A stretch of 64,000 bases of DNA from Cryptomeria japonica (Eukaryota > Streptophyta > Pinopsida > Cupressales > Cupressaceae), in contig NC_081406.1 of assembly GCF_030272615.1 (NCBI RefSeq), positions 116,531,783-116,595,782 of the forward strand, in the 5' to 3' direction. The notes under the pieces are model-generated. The model made no database searches and was not told the origin of the DNA. It was given only the letters and a program-made list of their open reading frames with translations. Below, one piece after another: positions 32,200 to 44,900 of the stretch (its first letter is position 1; each line of letters opens with the position of its first letter). Both the position numbers and the translations under genes were made by a program.

Positions 32200-33388
32200 T
32201 GTAATGTCCCCACTTTAGCACTTGACCAAGTGTATGTGCGTTAGCCTAGCTCTACATGGTCCCGAGGGCTAACAAAGGGTTTAAGGGGATCCTGGAGTGT
32301 TTTGGCCTAGTCATTTCCAATTTGGGGTAAAACGGAATTGATTTACTTAGTTTCAGGCATACTTACTATTTTTAGTAAGTCAGCAGGACACAACGAAGGC
32401 TAGCTTTGGTGATTGGATTAGATACTCCTCGGCGAAGAGCTTTCCGACGAGCTATCACTCGCGCTATTGGCTTCATTCGGGGGTGGACTATGAGAAGAAA
32501 TTGATGTGTGAGTTGTAGATCCGTTCTTGGCATTAGGGGACGTCTATCCTCTCTTGTGACATTCTAGATGTCATTCCTTTGGGGTTTGGCCTTTGGAATC
32601 CATTGCTATCAGCTTCATTAGCAGGCAGATTGGGTGCATCTCCAGCTACAGGCAGATTTGGTGTTTTTGCTCATACCTTCTTCACTTCTTGTCCAATGCT
32701 TATGCCATTCTGAAGGGATGATTTTATGAAGATATTGAACTGATTGAAGACTAATTAATACTGTAGAAGCACTATAGCGCAGCACTATTCACGTTACTGT
32801 AGCACGACACTATTCACACCACTGTAGCGCGGCACTATTCATGTTACTGTAGCACGACACTATTCATGTTACTGTAGCAGCAAGATGGGAAGTCATTGTT
32901 GGAACATTATGTCAAAAATGCTGGAGTATTTAGTGAGTTGAAAAATCTGCTATGTATTTGATTTTATTAATTCTGGAAATAATATCATATCAGCAGTAGT
33001 TCAATCTTCATGTTGCATGTTATTGTAATTTCCTTCTAGTTCATGTTATGTGATTTCAAATCGATGCAAAGACTTAAAAACAAACAAACATTTCATTTCC
33101 AAAGCCATAAGGGGGTTTAAACATTAAACGGAGAAATAAGGAGTTGGATGCAAACTGTTTGACTAAATTCCTATCAGCAGTTGGTTTAGTTTTTGTAATT
33201 TCCTTCTAGTTCATGTTATGTGATTTCAAATCGATGCAAAGACTTAAAAACAAACAAACATTTCATTTCCGAAGCCATAAGGGGGTTTAAACATTAAACG
33301 GAGAAATAAGGAGTTGGATGCAAACTGTTTGACTAAATTCCTATCAGCAATTGGTTTAGTTTTGGGGCATTCTAGGGTGTCCATTACA
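32200..33388 (+). repeat. 5' LTR of the plus-strand Tekay-like element
   Basis: 1,189 bp, TGTAATGTCCCC to GTGTCCATTACA. It contains the family hairpin (ACTTACTA/TAGTAAGT, 32,362-32,381), the degenerate CACTGTAGCGC array (32,760-32,880) and a 169-bp tandem duplication (33,026-33,363). Confidence 0.92.
33026..33363. repeat. 169-bp tandem duplication within the LTR
   Basis: Two adjacent units, each starting GTAATTTCCTTCTAG, at 33,026 and 33,195. They differ at very few positions (for example TTCCAAAGCC versus TTCCGAAGCC), so the duplication is recent. The single-copy relative is not in the window. Confidence 0.92.
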
Positions 33389-33389
33389 G

Positions 33390-33401
33390 TGGTATCAGAG
33401 C
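33390..33401 (+). other. Primer binding site, tRNA-iMet (plus-strand element)
   Basis: TGGTATCAGAGC, one base after the LTR end at 33,388. Confidence 0.95.
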
Positions 33402-33431
33402 TTGTTTTTCCTGCCATCCCGTGAGGGTTTC

Positions 33432-34727
33432 ATGCGTCCAGCAAATCAATATTACTTGAGGAGAAACAGGTCAAAACCAAACTTACAGAATTCACCAGAG
33501 ATTGAAGCGCAGGGTGACCCTTTTTCAGCACCAGCGATGGGTGACAGAGATGGGGAAAGGGGAGAACCTAGCACTAGGGAGATGCTTAGTGATCTTGGTA
33601 GGGGTTAGAGGGAGCTCCAGGCTACATTGCAGCAGATGGCTATAGCCATTACACAACATTTGACGAGAGCAAATCAAGGCAATAATGCCAACCAAGGTAA
33701 TAATGGCAACCAAGGTAATAATACCAATTAGGGTAATAATGCTAACCAGGGAGGTGGACAGGGTAATGGAGGTAATGGAGACGCATCGGTTAACAGGGGA
33801 ACCAGGACATATGCTAGAGCAGGTTCTTCTACTACGAGACCACTCATGCCACAGTTTCCTCTGAGACAAAATGACCAGAATGATGCTGGTCCTACACAGC
33901 AAGAGATTCAAGATATGATTATGAATGATTGGAGGAACTCTAGCCCTGAGTTACAAACTGAGATGACATTCAGGGAATATATGGATGTTAGACTCAAGAA
34001 TATGCCCATGAGAGGAAACCGACAACAGAATTATGAGATGAGAAAGAAGTTGGGAATACTATGATGGTACAGGGAAGGCTTCAGCACGGACATGGGTACA
34101 AAAATTAGATACTTATTTCCAGCTTAATCCCATGCTTGAGGAGGATGCGATTAAGTATGTTGCATTGCACTTGGATGGGAGTGCACACGAGTGGTGGCAC
34201 CATGGTATGGTCACATTGGGCCATAACCAGATAGACACATACGCAGAGTTCACTGAGAGGTTGATTGACAAGTTTGATACGAAGGATCCAGGACTCCATT
34301 TCAAGGAGTTAGCCCAGTTGAGACAGTGGGGTCCTATCGACAGTTACATCTCAAATTTCCAGAGTCTATTAGTGTTGGTTACAGACATTTCGGAGAGGAG
34401 GTTGATTGTATTGTTTGTGGATGGATTGTCAGAGCCTCTTCGTGGTTGGGTGAAGGGACATTATCCCCTCACATTGCAGGATGCCATTCGGAAGGCGAGA
34501 GATCTTGCACCTTCCGCTTCTAGGAGTAAGTTCACTCCTAAGGATCCACACTTCAAGAAGGATAAGGATAAGAAACCTCTACATAAGGATTCTTAGCCTC
34601 AGAAAAAAGAATCAAAGAGGTTAGACAATGAGACACTGAACGAGTTGAGGCGGAAAAACTATGTTTTTGGTGTAGGGAACCATTGGATTTATCTCACAAG
34701 TGTCCTCTGAAGGCTAAGGCCAACTAG
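33432..34727 (+). pseudogene. Tekay-like gag, plus-strand copy
   Basis: The likely start is the ATG at 33,432, shortly after the primer site. The N-terminal part is low complexity (repeated NQGNN). The capsid has MTFREYMDVR, DAIKYVALHLDGSAHEWW, FKELAQLRQWGPIDSY and FVDGLSEPLRGWVK. A Lys-rich stretch and a degraded CFWCREP...HKC zinc knuckle precede the protease. Damage: TAG stops at 33,606, 33,729 and 34,594, a frameshift between 34,064 and 34,132, and another at the zinc knuckle. Confidence 0.88.
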
Positions 34728-37700
34728 ATGGAGTACTTCTCTGCTGAGGAGTCACAGTCAGAGGATGAGGAGCAGCAGTCAGAGTCTGATGGTGAGAGCA
34801 GTGCCACTGAGGAGGGTTCAGGGAATGAGAAGTCCCTAGCTAGATTGACAGGTGCTCAAAAGGCAATTACTTTTAAGGTGCGTGGCACCATACAAGGACA
34901 GACGGTGGTTGCTTTGTTGGACACTGGGGCCACACATAATTTCATAGATTCACAGTTAGTGGCTAGGAGAGGGTGGCAAACTGAACAACATTCAGGATTC
35001 CGAGTCATGGTAGCTAGTGGTCACAAGTTACTATGCACACAGAAGATTACAAATCTTCGCATCAGATTGGGAGATGGTTATGAGTTCCAGGATGAGTTCT
35101 ATGTTGTGGACATGGGTGATTATGACGTTATATTAGGGATGACTTGGATGGCATCGTTGAGAGAGTTTACTCTCAACATGGAGAGAGTAGAGATGAGGTT
35201 CCAGCATGAGGGCAGGACCATGGTACTCCGAGGATTATCAAATGGCAGTTGTAGGGTAGTTTCTTTGAGGAGGATGGAGAGGTTGTTCAGACATGATGAT
35301 GTTGAGTGGGCAGTGGAGTGCTTGATTATGCCAGCATCACCAGAGCCACAGGTTAAGAGTCATCCGCCTAATATACAGGACATCCTTGATAGACATGCCA
35401 AGGTATTTGGCAGTATTCCACATGGCCTTCCTCCAAATAGGGGGATAGAGCACGTCATTGAGTTAGAAGAGGGGGCTAAGCCCATTATGATCATGCCCTA
35501 TCGTCATCCAAAGAAACGCAAGGATGAGATAGAGAAAGGCATCAAGGAGTTGTTGGAGATGGGGCACATTAGGCCAAGCAAAAGCCCTTTTGCTTCAACA
35601 GTTGTTTTGGTTAAGAAGAAGGATGGAACAATGCGCATGTGCATTGACTACAGGGCCTTGAACAAGAAAACCATTAAGAACAGGTACCCCATTCCGAGGA
35701 TAGATGAGTTAATAGATGAGCTACATGGGGCATGCTTCTTCACAAAGATAGATTTGAGATCAAGGTATCATCAGATCAGTATGAGGGCAGAGGACATTGA
35801 GAAGACAGCTTTTCGGTGTCGCTGTGGTCATTTCGAGTTTCTGGTTATGCCATTTGGGCTAACCAATGCTCCTGCTACTTTTCAGAGTTGCATGAACCAA
35901 GTGTTCATGGGGCAATTGAGGAGATTCGTTTTGATTTTCTTGGACGATATTTTGGTCTTTAGCTAGACATGGGAGGAGCATTTGCAGCATCTTGAGGAGG
36001 TGCTATCTATCTTGAAGAGAGAGTCACTGTATGCCAAGGAGTCTAAGTGTGAATTCGGGATGACAAAGCTTTTGTACCTTGGTCATATTATCAGTGCAAA
36101 GGGAGTTCGGGTGGATCCTGAAAAGATTAGAGCTATTGTTGATTGGCCCACGCCTACGAACCTTACTCAGCTTAAGGGGTTCTTTGGCTTATGTGGTTTT
36201 TATAGGAGGTTTGCTAAGGGGTTTTCTCAGACAATTGCTCCCTTGACAGATCTTACTAAGAAGGGGGCCTTCATGTGGACAAGGGCAGCACAAAGGTGTT
36301 TTGAGCATTTCAAGGAGGTGATGTCTTCATCTCTAGTCCTAGCTCTACCAGACTTCACGAAGCCTTTTGAGCTTCATTGTGATGCATTGGGTGATGGGGT
36401 TGGAGCAGTATTGATGCAGGGGAAGCACCCCATCGCTTTTGAGAGTAGGAAGCTTCGAGGTGTGGAGAGGAGCTATTCTATTTATGATCGTGAGATGTTG
36501 GCCATCATGCATGCCTTGGCCAAATTCCGATCCTACTTGGTTGGAGGGAAGTTTGTGATCAAGACGGATCACAACAGCATAAAGTATTTCATGAGCCAGC
36601 GAGACTTGAATGACAGGCAGCAAAAGTGGGTCACTAAATTGCAGGCTTATGACTTTGACATTGAGTTTGTGAAAGGGAAGAAGAATGTAGTAGCTGATGC
36701 CTTATCCAGAAGACCTCACATTTGTGCTCTTGCAGAGATTACAGGAGATTGGAGGGATAAGATTATAGCAGAATATGTTGGAGATACTTGGGCTTCTGGT
36801 TTGATTTCAGGTACTATACAGGATCATCACTATGAGGTGATAGATGGATTGATCAGATTTCAGGACAAGGTTTATTTGATTCCGTCATCACAGTTGAGAG
36901 AGGCAATACTAAGGGTATTTCACGATGCGCCTACAACTGGGCATCCGGGGGTCTTCAAGACCTACAGGCAGATCCGAGAGTGGTTCTCATGGAGAGGGCT
37001 CAAGGATGATGTTCAAAGGTATGTCAGGGAGTGTGCAGTTTGTCAGCAAAATAAGGGAGAGCACATGTTTCCTGACGTTTACTACAGCCCTTGCCCATTC
37101 TGGACAGGAAATGGGAAAGCATTTCTATGGACTTCATCACTGGTTTACCACGAGTGCAGAGAAGAGATGGCATTTATGTGGCCGTAGACAGATTGACGAA
37201 GTTTCCTCACTTCTTTGCTATTCCTTCTACTTACACAACAGCTCAAGTGGCAGATTTGTTCTTCAGAGAGATTTTTAGGTTGCATGGGCTACCAAGATTT
37301 ATTGTTAGTGACAGGGATAGCAAGTTCATGAGCGCCTTTTGGCAGGAGTTGTTCAGGTTGTGCGGTACAGATCTTACACCTGGTACGAGCTACCATCCTC
37401 AGACAGATGGGCAAACGGAGATAGTAAATAAATGGGTGGAAGGTTATTTACGGAACTATGTGACTGCGCAGTAGAGAGCTCGGGTCAGCTGGTTACACAT
37501 GGGGGAGTATTGTTACAATACCACATATCACATGACCATCAGGATGACTCCATTTATGGCATTGTATGGATATGAAGCACCAAGCTTCATGGATTTGGCT
37601 TTGGGGGACAGCAGAGTGCCCAAAGCCAAGGATCTATTGCAAGATAGTCAGGATATCCTGAGAGCGCTCAAGGAGAATATACAGCAGGCTCAAAATCAGC

Positions 37701-37963
37701 AGAAGTTGTATGCTGAACAACATAGGGTAGAGTGCAGTTTCGAGGTGGGGGACATGGTGTATTTGAGGCTACAGCCATATAGGCAGTCATCGCTCAAGAG
37801 GAACGGAGCAGAGAAGCTGAAGCCTAGATTTTATGGTCCATACAGGGCAAAGTGGGCGAAGTCGCCTATGAGCTTGAGCTTCCAGAGGGCAGTCGAGTAC
37901 ACAATGTATTTCATGTGTCTAGGCTTAAGAAAGCCATTGGTCAAAGTGTAGTACCTTCTGGTA
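34728..37963 (+). pseudogene. Tekay-like pol (protease, RT, RNase H, integrase), plus-strand copy
   Basis: This is the best-preserved Tekay pol in the window. Protease: [16 protein letters not shown] (34,915 on), with the DTG triad intact. [35 protein letters not shown] and [10 protein letters not shown] (35,935-35,963), catalytic Asp pair intact. RNase H: FELHCDALGDGVGAVLMQ, YDREMLAI, IKTDHNSIKYF and VVADALSRR. Integrase: TGHPGVFKTYRQI...CAVCQQNKGEH zinc finger, SMDFITGLP, IVSDRDSKFMSAFW and SYHPQTDGQTEIVNKW. TAG stops occur at 35,964 and 37,472, and there is a frameshift near 37,090. The chromodomain is lost to truncation. Confidence 0.92.
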
Positions 37964-37990
37964 ACATTCAACATTGATCAGCCATGGAAA

Positions 37991-38628
37991 TAAGTATCTA
38001 ATTATCATATCTCCCTTCCCTTCTCTTCTTTTGATTCATGTATTGGTCAAGAGACATAGAATTTCAAATCTCTTGGGGAAATGCTGCATACTCCACAAAG
38101 CTGGCCCGAATCTCCTCAGCTACAAGGACTTCCACTTTAGGAGGCGGTGTTTCCTTTGGAAGGAAAAAAGGTTGCAATGGCCTAGTCACCAGTCCAACAG
38201 GCATTCCATTACCATGGCTGCCATTGTTACTGCCATTTCCATTACCATCGGAGTTGTTGGAAGAACTGCCATTATTACCACTTATATTCTGATTTGGATC
38301 TTGATTATGCCCTCCTTCAGCACTCTGCCTAAAGGTGGCTATCATCTGGGACATCATGTCCATCATAGTGTCAAATGTCTTCTCTATTTTCTCTACAGCC
38401 ATAGTTGTTTCATTCTGACCAAATAGTCTTTCCCCCATTGGATCTGTTGAGTCCACCAAATCAACTTCCTTATCTTTGTTTCTCAAGACTTCTGAAAAAG
38501 TCTCTTCAAAAGGCACTGCAGGAATCTGATACTGCTGGCGTCTTTGTTCTCTGTTGTAGTAGCGGATGTCTCTGTCACTCATGGAGAACTCTGTTTACCC
38601 TGACTTCACAGGTTGGTAGGAAAAATCA
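37991..38628 (-). pseudogene. Tekay-like gag N-terminal fragment, minus strand
   Basis: On the minus strand an open stretch from 38,582 begins MSDRDIRYYNREQRRQQYQI and continues through VPFEETFSEVLRNKDKE, a Ser/Asn/Gly-rich stretch, TRPLQPFFLPKE and EEIRASFVEYA. The same start and motifs occur in the gags near 16,500 and 56,550. The fragment ends on the left near 37,991, where it meets the truncated plus-strand element. Confidence 0.88.
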
Positions 38629-38640
38629 GCTCTTATACCA
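38629..38640 (-). other. Mutated iMet primer binding site
   Basis: Plus-strand GCTCTTATACCA is the complement of TGGTATAAGAGC, one base different from the functional site. It lies 1 bp from the LTR edge at 38,642. Confidence 0.88.
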
Positions 38641-38641
38641 C

Positions 38642-39857
38642 TGTAATATTCACACTTATTTTTTCGGTTTTCAACCACAACAAATAGTACAATGCACCGG
38701 TTAAGGAAATATAATCCCAATGCTACTAAAAAGTAACCCTTTCCCTTTCTGATCACCAAGTGCCCAAAGTGGAAAGGTGAGAGCATACGGAGATAAGAGG
38801 TTCACTAGCTCACTAATCTGCTGAAATTACAATGCAAATACAATACCGAGCGGCAAGCCAGCCCCTTCCACTTTTCAGCGGGATGAAGAACAAGATCTTG
38901 GCGGTAAACCAGCCAAGGCAACAAGACCAAATCACTCTACCACTTATGCAGCAGGGGGACTTTTACATAAAACCATCACTCAACCGCATATCTCAGCAGG
39001 AGGACAATATCACTCAACCACTTGCTTAGTGGGAGGACAAAACTGAATTATAAAACATACAGGCAGCTAAGCCATCCTCTTCCACTTGTTCAGCGAGAAA
39101 TGCAGCATAGAATGAATTGGTCAGTACTACTGAAGCAATTCTTACAATGATAGAGATGTGAAAGAAGATAGAATGAAGTACATATCTCAAAAATTCACTA
39201 ACACACTCTAACCAAAAACACTACTTGCTGTTCTAAAATCAGATACAAGGAAAACGCAGAATCAGCCATCTCGAAACCCACTAAAACGCTTGTAACTCTC
39301 TCAAAACCCAATAGAATCATGCCAATCCAAAAGCTAATGAAGTGTATGACATAAGCAAACAAAACCATACCTTGAAACTGCAATTGGAGAGCATCAACAG
39401 CAATGCACGCAACCCAGGGCAATTCTGGAAATGGCATTTTGGCTGAATAGTTCGATCTGCAACTGTAAATTGCAGAGTTCTCCAATTGCCACACCAATGT
39501 AGGAGAATTATTGTCTCTCTGATATGCTTCCAACAAGCCCTCACCCAGAATGATGCACTCAACACACAGGTAGCTACAAGCAAAATACACTTCCAGCCGA
39601 CACACACCAGCAACACCAAAAAAACCAGCAGCACACAACTCTTCACCAACACGCCCAAAAAGTCAGCAAATAGCTCACAACTACGAACCACAGCTAGGAG
39701 TGATATTTCACACTCGAAACCGAAAGGAAGGATCTAGGAGGTATTCGCCCTCGAAGAAGTCTGGAGTCATTCCGATAGCATAATGATATATTTTCTCTGG
39801 ATGAACAAATGAGGAGCCAAACACCTGTTTATATAGCTTTTCCATTCTGAAATTCAA
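38642..39857 (-). repeat. Tekay-like 5' LTR, interrupted by the Tat-like element
   Basis: It begins TGTAATATTCACAC and aligns with the LTR at 1,450 (shared CTTTCTGATCACCAAGTGCC, GGTGAGAGCATACGG, GCGGCAAGCCAGCCCCTTCC). Homology runs to about 39,857-39,880, where Tat-like gag sequence starts. The outer end of an LTR of the same family resumes at 53,744-53,924, so the Tat-like element probably inserted into this LTR and the junction later lost DNA. Confidence 0.82.
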
Positions 39858-41914
39858 ATGAAACTACCTCCAAATTCGCCTCAAAATTTCCAAGGAAATA
39901 ATAATCAAGGTTTCAGGAATAATTATCAAGGAAATAACAACCAAGGCTTTCAGAGGAGACCATGGAATACTGGTCCTAATAATGGGAATGTAGTGATGCC
40001 ACTTGATAACCCACCAAATTCTCAAAATCAAGAAAATCATCCTACCAGTAAAGTGCTTCTAGCAGAAGCGGCCTTGTCCAGTTGGTGTAGGCTCCACAAT
40101 ACAAACCAGCATTCTGAATTGTAGTGTCCTGAATTCAAGATCACAGCTGACATATTCCAGCAGGAGATGCGTAGCAACGATCCACATGATAATCCGCCCA
40201 CGATAGGATATGAAATGGTCCCAACTACACGGTATGATCAAGCCATGATTGTGGAAAGTTGCAAGTATTCACAAGAAGAAGATAATCAGATTCGAAATGG
40301 GAGATTCCCACCAAAATCTGCTAATGGACCGATGGTACCTCCAGGTTCTCAGTTCCCAACTGCATCAGCAAATGAACCTGTTGAAGACTCAGAGTATTAT
40401 TTTCCACCATTAAATAACAGTGTCCTAGTTGAAGGGATAAAGGAAGTATTCCACCAGTCCTCAGGAGGCGTGAATCAAAGGGTATATCATAGAAATCAGA
40501 GAAATCAGGAACCCTTGAGTACATCGATTCCTCCGAACAATTTCTCTACTCCTCCAAATCCACAAGCTAGTAATAATCCAGAATATCCTCAGCATACGCG
40601 AGAATATATGCAAAAGAATGTCGCACCTCCCAAGGACAATGAAATGAGGAGATTGGCCACATTGGTGCTGGAAGAACTCAAGAAGGTTAAAGTTAGCCTA
40701 CCACTCTATGAGCTACTCAAAGTCTCAGAAATTAAAGATGCAGTGATTAATAGCTTAAGTGAGTCAAACACACTAAGGACGAATGTTCAGAACTCGGCCA
40801 ACAAAACTCAAGCTACCATCAATATGACCCAAGAGGAAGCTGGTAACAAAGAGCAATCCGAACAAGACGAATGCATGGTTCAAACCATAGCCTTCCCAGC
40901 CAAAAAGGAAGATATGTTGGAAGGCAAAGTATTACTCAAAAGAGGCGAGACTAAGAAAACTCAACCCGCCATCAAAGAAAGCCCCACCACTAGTCAGATT
41001 CTTCCAGAAAAGGAGGTTGCCGTTAAGAAAGATATGGTCAAGAAAGGGAAATCTCCAAACAAGACGGATCACTCAAAAGAAGAGGGCCCATCAAAGAATA
41101 ACAATCCGAAGGTGAATGAAGTGAAACATCAAGAACACAGTGGGGATTCCTCAGTCCTTTCTCAAGGGAAAGATGAACCGGCCCCATTCCTACTATCAGT
41201 CAGAATTTTTGGGAAATTGTTACACAATTGCCTCTATGATTCAGGAGCTTCAAGTAACGTGATGCCCCTGGCTGTCTATCAGAGACTAGGAATAACTCCT
41301 GCTCCTACCAAAAGAAAGGTCACTCAGCTTGACAAGACAAAAGTTCCAGTCATGGGAGAGCTGAACAATATCCACATGCAATTGGCTGCGGATCCAAGGG
41401 TTCAAAATTTCATAGACATATCAGTCATGGATATTCCTGATTCATATGGGATGCTCTTGAGTAGAGATTGGTCACGAAAATTGAATGGGTATGTGTCAAC
41501 CGACTTTGCACATATGTGGTTACCCTGGAGAGGAGTCCCAAATCAAATCAAAATCGACAGCACTCCAAGATTGAGACTTATGATAACCGAGTATGGAGAA
41601 GACAATGAAGTCTTGTTCTTAGAATCGGATTTAGGGACATACAAACCTAAAGTGGGAGAGGTCCTGATGATACAAAACCAACAATATGGTCGACAAGAGG
41701 TGATGGAGTCCACAGAAATCGTCGTGGAGAGTGACCAAGGATCTGACCAAGAAGATGAAGGAATGTTTGAAAATTTCAGAAAGTTCGTACATAGAAACAT
41801 ACAGCAAAGTGTGCAACTCGGTAACATGGCATCTGTCCGAGATCTGCTCCTTCCTAACTGGTGTAGGATACATAATGCTGTCCATTCAAAACTATCCTGT
41901 GCTATGTGCTATGT
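39858..41914 (+). pseudogene. Tat-like gag C-terminal part and aspartic protease
   Basis: One frame from 39,858 to the 7-bp duplication at 41,901-41,914, with a single TAG at 40,122. It starts in an Asn/Gln-rich gag tail (NFQGNNNQGFRNNYQGNNN), then a WCRLHNTNQHSEL zinc-knuckle-like motif (C-x2-H-x4-H-x4-stop/Gln-C). A long, charged, low-complexity linker is followed by the protease (LHNCLYDSGASSNVMPLAVY; the active site is DSG in place of DTG, with a following SYGMLLSRDW flap-side block). A second copy of the knuckle-like motif (NWCRIHNAVHSKLSCAMC) ends this part. The motif recurs in the gene at 57,150-58,640. Confidence 0.83.
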
Positions 41915-44900
41915 GCCAAACTGCATTAGAACAAGTATACAAAAGAGTCCCGCAGACATTAATTATAGAAGAAATTCAAGATTCGAAAGTTGAAAGCTCC
42001 TCAAAAGATGAAACTCTATCCGACACATTAACCGAAAGCCAAAAGGACCAAGGGACAAAAGATCAAGGAAATGCAATATGGACATTAAGGTTTGATGGAT
42101 CTAAGTCCAAACAAGGATCTGGAGCAAGCTACGAATTAATTAGCCCGACAGGAGAAACCTACCTTGCCGCTCATAGATTACAATTCCCTTGCACCAACAA
42201 TGTAGCTGAATATGAATCCTTGATTCATGGATTATTGATGGCTATCGAAAAGAAAGCAAAAATACTGCAAGTGTATGGAGATTCAGAAATAGCTATAAGG
42301 CAAATTAGAAGGCAGTATGTTTGCCATGACAAAAGGTTGACCAGATACCGAAATCGAGTCTGGGACCTCATTGAAAGTTTTGAGGCCTTCAACATCAAGT
42401 CTATATATAGATATCAGAATCAAGTGGCTAATTCCCTTGCACAGGCCGCCAGAGCTTTGATACCATTAGCAATGGAAGGATTGAAGAAGTTCACAGTTGA
42501 ATTAACCTCAGTTCCTTCAGTCCCTGATAACATCACCAATTTTCAAGTTTTTGAAGACGACAAGCACATATTGGATTTATTGACCAACACAGATGTCTTC
42601 CTAGCTCAGATCATTGATGAAGAAGAAGTGGAGGGAGCAGAATTGGATGCTGAAGGAATTTTGAATTTAAAAACAAACACTATTCCGAAAGGAATGGTGG
42701 AGTTAGAAAGAATTTTTGATCCTGACAAATTGAAAGAAATGAAAAACCACAGCATGGAAGGAAACATGTGTGACACAATCAACGTAGGTGATGACATACA
42801 AGTTAAGAATGTGTTTATTGGAAAGTCCTGCACCGCAGCTGAAAAAAATGGAATCTTGAAAAATATGAGAGATTTCCCAGATGTCATCGCGCGGAGTTAT
42901 GAAGATCTCAAGACTTATGACACTGCAATTATCACTCACACAATCCCTTTGAAGACAGGAAGCAAACCATTTAGGCAGAGACAAAGACTGGTTAATCCTT
43001 TATTGGAGCCCCTGATATATCACGAAGTTAAGAAGCTGCTCTCAGCCAAAATCATCTTCCCAGTAAGACATTCGACGTGGGTCACCAACCTGGTTCCTGT
43101 CAAGAAAAAGAGTGGAGAGATCAGATTGTGTGTTGATTTCAGAAATCTCAACCGAGCTTCAGAAAAGGACAATTATCCGCTACCATCACTGGATGAAGTG
43201 TTGCAGATTGTCAATGGGTCGTAGATGATGTCTTTTCTAGATGGATATTCAGGTTATAATCAAGTTTTGGTCGAGCCTGAAGATCGACTGAAGACCGCTT
43301 TTACTACCAAGTGGGGAACATTTGCATACAAAAGAATGCCTTTTGGACTCATCAATGCCGGGGCCACATTCCAGAGAGCCATGGATATCGCCTTCAGAGA
43401 CTTGATTGGAAAATGCATTATTATATACATGGACGACATCACAGTTTTCTCCAGAAAAAGAGAAGATCATGTGGATGACTTAAGAAGAGTCTTCCAAAGG
43501 TGCAAAAGATATGGTGTGTCTCTCAACCCAAAGAAGTGCATATTTGGGGTAACAGAAGGGAAGCTTTTAGGACATGTCATTTCAGAAAGAGGAATCTCCA
43601 TCGATCCTGAAAGAGTAAAAGCTATATCTACTATCAATTTGCCCGCTAGCAAGAAAGAACTCAAATCATTCTTCGGCAAGATCAACTTTGTCAGAAAATT
43701 CATCACCAGATTTGCTAAGATAGTCAAACCTTTGAACGAGATGCTAAAGAAGGATGCAAAGATTGAATGGTCACCACAAGCCAAAAGGGCATTCGAGGAG
43801 ATAAAGACGGCAATCGCAGAAGCACCAGTATTGATCAGTCCTGATTACCTCAAGCCCTTCTTCCTATATTCCTTCGCTTCTGACTACACTTGTGCTGCTA
43901 TTCTTACCCAGAGAAGTGAAGAAAGGGACGAGAATCCAATTGCATTCATGAGCACCCCGCTGAAAGATGCAGAACTCAGGTATCCCAACATTGAAAAACA
44001 GGCATACGCACTGGTCAAAGCCATTAAAAAATTCAGACATTACCTCTTAAGGGCCAAAATTTATGCAATAGTACCAGATGCAGCAGTCAAGACCCTCCTC
44101 ATGCAGAATGAACTAGGAGAAAGAAGAGGCAAGTGGGTCGCCATCATCCAAGAGTTTGATATTGAAATACAACCTATGAAACTTGTTCGAGGACAAGCTT
44201 TGGCACAGACATTGACAATTGATGGACCAGGATTAATCCAACAGGTTTATGAATTAGAGGATGTCACTCCTGATGAATGGTACAAAGAAATTGTGACATA
44301 CCTACTCAACAACAAGTGTCCTGCTCGCATGACACCCACACAGAAAAGAGCATTAAGAATAAAGTGTCAACATTATATGCTTCAAGGATCCGTTCTATAT
44401 CGCAGAAATCACGAAGGAATATATCTGAGATGTGTTGGCAAAGATGAGGCCAAACAAATAATTTAACATTTCCATTCCAAGTTTGGAACCGGACATGGGG
44501 CCAACCTCGCTACAACTCATCAGATCTTAAGAGCAAGATATTACTGGCCTACACTTTTCAAAGACACGTTTAATCATATCAGGACTTGCCACACATGCCA
44601 AGTTGCAGCTTTCAGAGAAAGAAATCCTGCCATGCCGCTGAATCCAGTGATTGAAGCAAGACCATTTGCCAAATGGGGGATGGATTTTATTGGTGTCATC
44701 AACGCCGCATCCGCGGCACAACACAGGTATATCATCACTGCTACTGATTATTGTACCAGATGGTCGGAGGCTCAAGCTCTCAAGGTATGCACTATCGAAA
44801 TCGTAATTAAATTCCTGGAGGAAAATATTATCACAAGGTTTGGATGTCCTTATGCGTTGGTTTGCGACAATGGCTTAGCCTTCACATCATTAAGGTTTTC

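Larger units (their letters stand above)
32200..37963 (+). mobile_element. Plus-strand Tekay-like element, 3'-truncated
   Basis: It contains a 5' LTR, iMet primer site, gag, protease, RT, RNase H and integrase in the expected order. It stops in the integrase C-terminal region at ~37,963, with no chromodomain and no 3' LTR. A ~27-bp piece resembling LTR sequence (complement of about 4,470-4,496) covers the break before an inverted Tekay gag begins near 37,991. Confidence 0.92.

Noticed and set aside
39198-39691. Minus-strand Cys/Val/Leu-rich open stretches in the Tekay LTR
   Set aside because: They lie in LTR sequence that is non-coding in the related copies; composition effect.
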